From the NCBI GenBank assembly GCA_026984385.1, contig JALSSH010000563.1, positions 1 to 7,375 on the forward strand: a DNA stretch of 7,375 bases, written 5' to 3'. Numbering within the stretch: position 1 is the stretch's first letter; the number at the start of each line of letters is the position of its first letter. Below the pieces are notes generated by a model, which was not told where the DNA came from, did not search any database, and saw nothing but the letters and a program-made list of their open reading frames with translations. The position numbers and the translations under genes are program-made. Source of the DNA: Ardenticatenia bacterium (lineage in GTDB: Bacteria > Chloroflexota > Anaerolineae > Aggregatilineales > Aggregatilineaceae). Below, one piece after another: positions 1 to 3,649 of this stretch.

Positions 1-103
1 GGCGCGCTATCGCGGCAGCGACGCGGAGCTGTTGGCGCAATGGGAACAAGCGCGGCTAGAAGTGCGGCGCTGGTTGGCTTTGGGCGTGCCGCCGGAAGAG
101 TAA
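1..103 (+). CDS. C-terminal fragment of an unidentified protein
   Basis: An open frame enters from the left edge (codons in phase from base 2) and ends with TAA at 101-103. The 33 visible residues end in RRWLALGVPPEE and contain an acidic/basic helical stretch (DAELLAQWEQARLEVRRWLA) typical of the last helix of a soluble protein. Too little is visible to name a family. Codon use, rich in GCG and CGG, resembles the other genes here, and the frame stays open up to the edge. The gene is convergent with the minus-strand gene whose stop is at 109-111, leaving 5 bp between the stops and no hairpin terminator. That this is the end of a real gene is an inference from the open frame and the tight convergent spacing. 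Confidence 0.55.
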   Translation, partial: ARYRGSDAELLAQWEQARLEVRRWLALGVPPEE

Positions 104-108
104 AATTT

Positions 109-1167
109 TTATTCCAACTGCTTCAACTGCAAGCGTATTTCCTCAAGCACCCTCTCCATCAAAGGCGGCAGATCGCCTTGTGTAACCTGCAAGTCCAGCG
201 GCTTTTCCAACTTCTGCAAGGCGTAGGAAATTTCTTCCTGGGCAGTGTGCAACACCGAGGGACATTTGCCGATCGCGATCAGGTGTTCGAGCACGGTTTG
301 CGGCACACGCTGGTAAATGTCGTCAAGAGACTTTTCGACGTACATGGTGGTAAACTGCACGGCGTTCATAAAAAGCGATTCCATCGTCACCAGGACATAA
401 GCATAAGCCTCGCTCCCATCCTCCCTTTCCACGACCACATCCGGAACCCATTCCAAATACACGGTGAAGGATTCCGGCGTGCGGGGGAGCGCTTTGGCTC
501 GACGCAGCAATTTTTTCGGCAGTGCATACTTGAGCGGAGGCGATGGGGTAAACTTTATATCGTCCACGATGTTCCACGTGTCGTTTTCTCTATCCTCCGG
601 AATCAAGATCGGCCACGCATGATCTTCTCGCCATTCCTCGCGGAAGCGCTCCAAGTCAGGGAAGAATTCGATGAATTTTTGCAGCGCAAGGGTAATAAAA
701 CGCACCTCCTGGGCAGTGGGAAATCGCACCACAAAACCGGGGCGTGAGGAGACAATATACGGCCATTTCTCCCCCTCGCCAAAAGTAAAGCCCCGAGCTT
801 CCAAGCGCTTACGGTCCTCATCAGAAACCCCATTCGGCTTGACCCAAACAAGGTTAAACACCGCCGTTTCGGCAACGTGTCGCGCGACATCCTCACTCAG
901 TCCCCTGCGAGCAACGTGTTCTATCGCGTCCAGGCCACGTAAGATAAACACCGCAGGCAAGCCATTATCATAGTTTGCCATATAGCTGAAGAGGTTAAAC
1001 TCCCCCGTTTCAGGGTTCACCATGCCAAACGTCAACGGTTTTTGTTGCGCAAGATCAATGTGTGCCTCGCGGACTTGTATCCACGCCTCATAAAGAGCGC
1101 GCACCTCCTCATCGGAAGGCGGGGGCGCATCCCAGGGTTCATATATCGGTACTGCATACATCTTCAC
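109..1167 (-). CDS. Hypothetical protein, DUF7309/DUF6930-like two-domain architecture
   Basis: A soluble protein of 352 residues with no signal peptide or membrane segment. Residues 25-90 (LYEAWIQVREA, then FGMVNPETGEFNLFSYM and a glycine-containing segment near 70-80) and residues 133-165 (GEKWPYIVSSRPGF, then FPTAQEVRFITLALQ) resemble the pattern I remember for the DUF7309 and DUF6930 families. In those, an 'NPETGE' strand turn and a 'RPGY..WFLT..E.RFLT.AL' block recur. The biochemical role of these families is unknown to me, so no function is assigned. The start is GTG at 1165-1167, chosen because AGGAAGG at 1178-1184 lies 10 nt before it. ATG at 1159-1161 is the alternative, giving two residues fewer and a 16-nt spacer. 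It is the last gene of a minus-strand cluster, 18 nt after the HAD-DinB stop. Gene reality is well supported by composition and context; the family link is tentative. Confidence 0.8.
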   Translation of the reverse strand: MKMYAVPIYEPWDAPPPSDEEVRALYEAWIQVREAHIDLAQQKPLTFGMVNPETGEFNLFSYMANYDNGLPAVFILRGLDAIEHVARRGLSEDVARHVAETAVFNLVWVKPNGVSDEDRKRLEARGFTFGEGEKWPYIVSSRPGFVVRFPTAQEVRFITLALQKFIEFFPDLERFREEWREDHAWPILIPEDRENDTWNIVDDIKFTPSPPLKYALPKKLLRRAKALPRTPESFTVYLEWVPDVVVEREDGSEAYAYVLVTMESLFMNAVQFTTMYVEKSLDDIYQRVPQTVLEHLIAIGKCPSVLHTAQEEISYALQKLEKPLDLQVTQGDLPPLMERVLEEIRLQLKQLE

Positions 1168-1177
1168 TGCAGGGCAT

Positions 1178-1184
1178 CCTTCCT
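1178..1184 (-). promoter_or_regulatory. Ribosome binding site deciding the start of the 109-1167 gene
   Basis: Minus-strand AGGAAGG lies in the 18-nt gap between the HAD-DinB stop and the next gene. Its 10-nt spacing favours GTG at 1167 over the in-frame ATG at 1161. An ATG inside the same gap is in another frame and opens only a 12-codon reading frame (MPCSEDVCSTDI). Confidence 0.5.
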
Positions 1185-1185
1185 A

Positions 1186-2391
1186 CTACAAGCACTTGCC
1201 GATGGTCTGGCAAAGCTGCGTGATGTGCATTCGGTCGTGTTGAGAGACGAAATTTGCCATCTCCAACAATGTCGTGGGGCCGAAGATGTAATGCCGTGCG
1301 GCGCGTGCCCAGGCTTGCGGTGGCAGCGCCGCCAAAAAAGCCAACGTCCGTTCGCGCTCGTCGGCAAACGTTAACGCTACCTCGTGCGCCTGCTCCGGAC
1401 AAAGACGCGCAGCGGGCGGCGGGGGCTGTTTGGGTTGAGAAAGGAAGGGATTGTCTTCACGGACGATCCGCTCTAGGCGTGGACGTTGTACCTCGCGCTC
1501 ACTTTCCGCCAGGTGACACAGCACCTCCATCGGTGTCCACTCGTTGGGGACCGGGCGCATCGTCCAAACGTGGGCGGGCGCTTCTTCTACCACGCCCAGC
1601 AAAGCGGCCAAATTGCCGTTGAGACGCGGCGCGATCTGCGCGGGCCGGTGTGGAGAAGGGGTAAGCGTTTCCAGCCAGCCTTCATCCTGCACCAAGCACG
1701 CAAAATCCGCCAATGAGCCATGCCCGTCGGCCAGCGCCATATCGGTCGCTTGAGTATCTCCGTCCATACACACCCAAAAGGTGTGCAAACCGGCCCGATG
1801 GGCGGGCATGATGTCATTTTGCCAGTGGTTGCCCACCATCACCGCCTCGTCCGCTTGGACCCCGATCCGCGCCAAAGCCTCCTCATAGTAAGCCGGGTGC
1901 GGCTTGGTGTAGTGCATATTTTCCAGCGTGGTGACCAGCGCAAACGGCACGGTGTCGGTCGGCACACCGGCCCAAGCCAAGCGTTGCTCGATGGCGACGC
2001 GCGGGAAAAAGGGATTGGTCGCCACCACGAGCTGCAGCCCGCGCGCGAGCAAGGCTTCCACCAACTTATGCACGCCCGGGTGCGGCTGGGTGGTTTGGGC
2101 CAAGTCGGGATAGACTTCGCGGTAAAAAACGTCCATCGCCGTTTGGAAGGTGGCGCGGTCAACCGTCAGACGCTCTAGCAGCGCGGCGTAGAACGTTTCT
2201 AGGTTGCTTGTGCGCGGATCGTCGCTGTGGATCACGGCGTCGGTCGCGGCCAGGATCGCGGTATGCGCGTCCACAAGCCCAAGATGGCGCTCCAAGAAAG
2301 CATCCAGCAACGCCAAATAGTTGCGCACAAAGGCTTCGGTCGGGTTACCCAACAGCGTATCGTCCAGGTCGAGCAGAATGGCTTTAATCAT
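1186..2391 (-). CDS. HAD-superfamily hydrolase fused to a C-terminal DinB-like domain
   Basis: A 401-residue protein in two parts. Residues 1-235 form a subfamily-I HAD phosphatase-like domain. Motif I is DLDDT with nucleophile D8 and acid D10, motif II is the threonine in VVATNP (T125), motif III is K163 in TKPHP, and motif IV is VGNHWQNDI. In motif IV, N188 replaces the usual first Asp while D193 is kept. Residues about 255-401 match the DinB/DinB_2 four-helix fold: PNEWTPMEVLCHLAESE supplies H293, and SQHDRMHITQL supplies H385 and H389, the expected metal-binding histidine triad. A proline-rich stretch lies at 320-328. HAD enzymes usually hydrolyse phosphate esters, while DinB-fold proteins are often metal-dependent thiol-linked enzymes or damage-induced proteins; the substrate is unknown. 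The frame extends upstream to 2460, but MIKAILLDLDD beginning at ATG 2389-2391 is the natural start. It overlaps the preceding stop by 8 nt, implying translational coupling, and is preceded only by a weak GGAA. Confidence 0.9.
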   Translation of the reverse strand: MIKAILLDLDDTLLGNPTEAFVRNYLALLDAFLERHLGLVDAHTAILAATDAVIHSDDPRTSNLETFYAALLERLTVDRATFQTAMDVFYREVYPDLAQTTQPHPGVHKLVEALLARGLQLVVATNPFFPRVAIEQRLAWAGVPTDTVPFALVTTLENMHYTKPHPAYYEEALARIGVQADEAVMVGNHWQNDIMPAHRAGLHTFWVCMDGDTQATDMALADGHGSLADFACLVQDEGWLETLTPSPHRPAQIAPRLNGNLAALLGVVEEAPAHVWTMRPVPNEWTPMEVLCHLAESEREVQRPRLERIVREDNPFLSQPKQPPPPAARLCPEQAHEVALTFADERERTLAFLAALPPQAWARAARHYIFGPTTLLEMANFVSQHDRMHITQLCQTIGKCL

Positions 2392-2743
2392 CGGTTTTTT
2401 CCAGCGCTTCTCGAAATAGCCGCAGCGCGTCATTGTCGGCGGCGTCTTGCGGGCAGCCAAGATAAGGGTTTTGGATCGGCACGTCGTGCACGGTGCACCA
2501 AGCGCGCACCTCCAACTTGCGCCCGAACCACCCCAACCAACGCTTGCGGATGATGAGGGTTAGGCGCATGGATGGGCTGGCGTTGGCTTGCAAAATGGCG
2601 GGCACGGGGCAACGCGCGCAATCTTCGGGTCGCCAGCGCAACGAATGCGCATGGCCCGCCACCAAGCGACATTCTTGCACGGCGCGGCCTCGGTGGAAAT
2701 CTTCGTAATAATGGGGGCATTCTCGCCCTGCCGGTGTACGCAT
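2384..2743 (-). CDS. Small six-cysteine protein, function unknown (possible metal or Fe-S binder)
   Basis: A 119-residue protein with cysteines at 9, 25, 42, 45, 83 and 97. Several sit in metal-site-like contexts: ECPHYYEDFHRG, VQECRLV, EDCARCPVP (a CxxC) and YLGCPQ. Histidines at 11, 17, 31 and 33 are also near the N-terminal cysteines. This suggests a zinc or iron-sulfur site rather than disulfides, because there is no signal peptide. The middle (residues 59-82) is basic and hydrophobic, with RLTLIIRKRWLGWFGRKLEVRA forming likely beta strands. I do not recognise a named family. The start ATG is supported by AGGAGA at 2751-2756 with a 7-nt spacer, one of the best ribosome sites in the window. 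It is the first gene of the cluster, and its TAA (2384-2386) overlaps the ATG of the HAD-DinB gene. It lies immediately after the efp terminator. Confidence 0.82.
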   Translation of the reverse strand: MRTPAGRECPHYYEDFHRGRAVQECRLVAGHAHSLRWRPEDCARCPVPAILQANASPSMRLTLIIRKRWLGWFGRKLEVRAWCTVHDVPIQNPYLGCPQDAADNDALRLFREALEKTDD

Positions 2744-2750
2744 AGGCCGC

Positions 2751-2756
2751 TCTCCT
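2751..2756 (-). promoter_or_regulatory. Strong ribosome binding site for the six-cysteine protein
   Basis: Minus-strand AGGAGA stands 7 nt before ATG 2741-2743. It begins 7 nt after the U-tract of the efp terminator, so no promoter can fit between the terminator and this site. Confidence 0.7.
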
Positions 2757-2763
2757 GCGCTAC

Positions 2764-2791
2764 AAAAAAGACCGGCCCGTCACCGGTCTTT
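2764..2791 (-). terminator. Intrinsic terminator of efp
   Basis: Bases 2767-2775 and 2783-2791 form a perfect 9-bp stem (AAAGACCGG against CCGGTCTTT) with a 7-nt loop. Read on the minus strand the stem is followed by a run of T ending at 2764, six in total when those shared with the stem are counted. It begins 25 nt after the efp stop. The run of A on the plus-strand side (2764-2769) gives no matching U-tract for plus-strand transcription, so it works in the efp direction. Confidence 0.88.
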
Positions 2792-2816
2792 CCGTTTGCA
2801 CCAAGGCCCGCCCCGC

Positions 2817-3374
2817 TCAGACGCGCGTCACATACGCACCGGTGCGCGTGTCAATGCGGATCGTGTCGCCGGTGTTGACAAATAGGGGCGTGTTGACCAC
2901 CAAACCGGTCTCGGTGGTGACCTGCTTGGTAGCGCCTGTGGCCGTGTTGCCCGCCACGGCTTGCTCGGCCTCCACCACTTTGTGCTCCACGTTGGGCGGC
3001 AACTCGTAGTCGATCACCTCGTTGCCGTAAAAAAGCAGTTTGATCTGCATATTGGGGATCAGATAGAGCACGTCGTCGCCAAAGCGATCCTTACGCAATT
3101 GCGGCTGTTCGTAGGTTTCCACGTCCATGAAAACCAGAAACTCGCCATCGTCGTAAAGGTATTCGACAACGCGCGTTTCCACGTGGATATCCTGCACACG
3201 CTCGCCGGAAGTGAAAGTCATCTCGCGGGTGGCGCCGCTGCGCAAATTGCGCACTTGGACGCGAATGGTGGCGTTGCCGCGACCGGTTTTGTTGTGGTGA
3301 TACTTCAGCACCTTATAGATTTCGCCGTCTATGGTGAAATTTGTCCCGTTACGCAATTGGTTGACGTCAATCAT
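2817..3374 (-). CDS. efp: Translation elongation factor P
   Basis: EF-P binds ribosomes stalled at consecutive prolines, between the P and E sites, and promotes peptide bond formation. The 185-residue protein has the family's usual length and three beta-barrel domains. The N-terminal KOW-like domain (about 1-63) starts MIDVNQLRNGTNFTIDGEIYKV, the central OB domain runs about 64-125 (VVEYLYDDGEFLVFMD), and the C-terminal OB domain ends in the hallmark GDTIRIDTRTGAYVTRV. The loop that reaches the tRNA acceptor end is KTGRGNA, so the tip residue is Arg32, with Thr where a proline is common. The modification state cannot be inferred from this window, and no earP, epmA or ymfI-type gene is present. 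An in-frame TTG at 3375-3377 could add one residue, but AAGGA at 3383-3387 lies 8 nt before the ATG and 5 nt before the TTG, so ATG is preferred. It is a single-gene unit with its own promoter and terminator. Confidence 0.98.
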   Translation of the reverse strand: MIDVNQLRNGTNFTIDGEIYKVLKYHHNKTGRGNATIRVQVRNLRSGATREMTFTSGERVQDIHVETRVVEYLYDDGEFLVFMDVETYEQPQLRKDRFGDDVLYLIPNMQIKLLFYGNEVIDYELPPNVEHKVVEAEQAVAGNTATGATKQVTTETGLVVNTPLFVNTGDTIRIDTRTGAYVTRV

Positions 3375-3382
3375 CAAGTGTT

Positions 3383-3387
3383 TCCTT
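3383..3387 (-). promoter_or_regulatory. Ribosome binding site of efp
   Basis: Minus-strand AAGGA has an 8-nt spacer to ATG 3372-3374. It chooses this ATG over the adjacent upstream TTG (5-nt spacer). Confidence 0.6.
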
Positions 3388-3415
3388 GTCTGGCAAATTG
3401 TGGTTTCGCGCGGCC

Positions 3416-3443
3416 ATTATACCAGATTCGCGCGCACGGAAAA
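3416..3443 (-). promoter_or_regulatory. efp promoter (extended -10, sigma-70 type)
   Basis: On the minus strand, a perfect TATAAT at 3421-3416 is preceded by TGG, forming an extended -10 element. The -35 is weak: TTTTCC at 3443-3438, with a spacer of about 16 bp, matches the consensus at three of six positions, as expected when an extended -10 is present. The predicted start near 3409 gives a leader of about 35 nt ahead of the efp ATG. GCGCGC blocks occupy the spacer and the bases just upstream of the -35. Confidence 0.72.
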
Positions 3444-3458
3444 GCGCGCTTGGCGCGC
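3444..3458. repeat. Short GC hairpin upstream of the efp promoter
   Basis: GCGCGC at 3444-3449 pairs with GCGCGC at 3453-3458 around a TTG loop, a 6-bp perfect stem. It abuts the -35 region of efp. A third GCGCGC at 3430-3435 lies inside the promoter spacer. There is no U-tract, so terminator function is unlikely; it may be only compositional. Confidence 0.4.
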
Positions 3459-3520
3459 AAACCTTCGCGAGGACTTAGGCGCTCGGGAAACATCCGCTGC
3501 CGGGGAAGGTCCGCCGCGTT

Positions 3521-3606
3521 GGGCGCGCCGCCTGTGCGCCTGCGGCGCACTACGCGCGGCGGATGCCGCGCGTCAGCCGCGCGCAGCGCGGCTCGGCGGC
3601 GCGCCC
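3521..3606. repeat. 86-nt cloverleaf-forming palindromic element between dinG and efp
   Basis: An outer 12-bp perfect stem (3521-3532 with 3595-3606) encloses three consecutive perfect hairpins. Hairpin 1 is 3534-3540 with 3544-3550 (7 bp, loop TGC). Hairpin 2 is 3552-3560 with 3565-3573 (9 bp, loop GGAT). Hairpin 3 is 3576-3582 with 3586-3592 (7 bp, loop GCA). Junction gaps are only 1, 1, 2 and 2 nt, so 70 of 86 bases are paired with no mismatch. By my count 74 of 86 bases are G or C. The outer stem can extend by T3519-A3608 and a T3520/G3607 wobble, which slightly favours the plus-strand RNA. There is no U-tract on either side. It is not a tRNA: arm lengths, loops and invariant bases are wrong. 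A dispersed palindromic repeat, a structured non-coding RNA, or a 3' stabilising or blocking structure for dinG mRNA are the options. That the fold exists on paper is certain; function is unknown. Confidence 0.75.
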
Positions 3607-3649
3607 GAGGGGTCCACTCGCCGCAAACGTCGCCCCGCGCTCACGCGCC

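Larger units (their letters stand above)
3375..3649. other. Gene-free interval between dinG and efp
   Basis: These 275 bp hold the efp leader and promoter, a GC hairpin (3444-3458) and the cloverleaf element (3521-3606). The pieces 3459-3520 and 3607-3649 show no feature I can support. Open frames crossing the region are products of the high GC content; none has a ribosome site and recognisable protein. Confidence 0.6.

Noticed and set aside
104..108. Bidirectional terminator between the convergent genes
   Set aside because: Only 5 AT bases separate the stops, and no GC stem flanks them. The A/T run alone is not a terminator.
40..747. Plus-strand open frame of 235 codons
   Set aside because: It is antisense to the 109-1167 gene, with no ribosome site and a composition rich in His, Gln and Arg. 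The minus-strand frame has an SD and family-like sequence.
2392..2460. Extended start of the HAD-DinB gene at 2460
   Set aside because: The extra 23 residues precede the natural HAD start MIKAILLDLDD and lie wholly within the upstream gene. ATG 2389-2391 gives the usual overlap and domain start.
3521..3606. Cloverleaf as a tRNA or tmRNA
   Set aside because: Stems of 12, 7, 9 and 7 bp with 3-4 nt loops do not match tRNA arms. There is no 7-nt anticodon loop and no TTCRA or D-loop GG in place.
3521..3606. Cloverleaf as a standard intrinsic terminator of dinG
   Set aside because: The bases following the structure on the minus strand are GC-rich, with no T-run. Any transcript-ending role would have to be by another mechanism.
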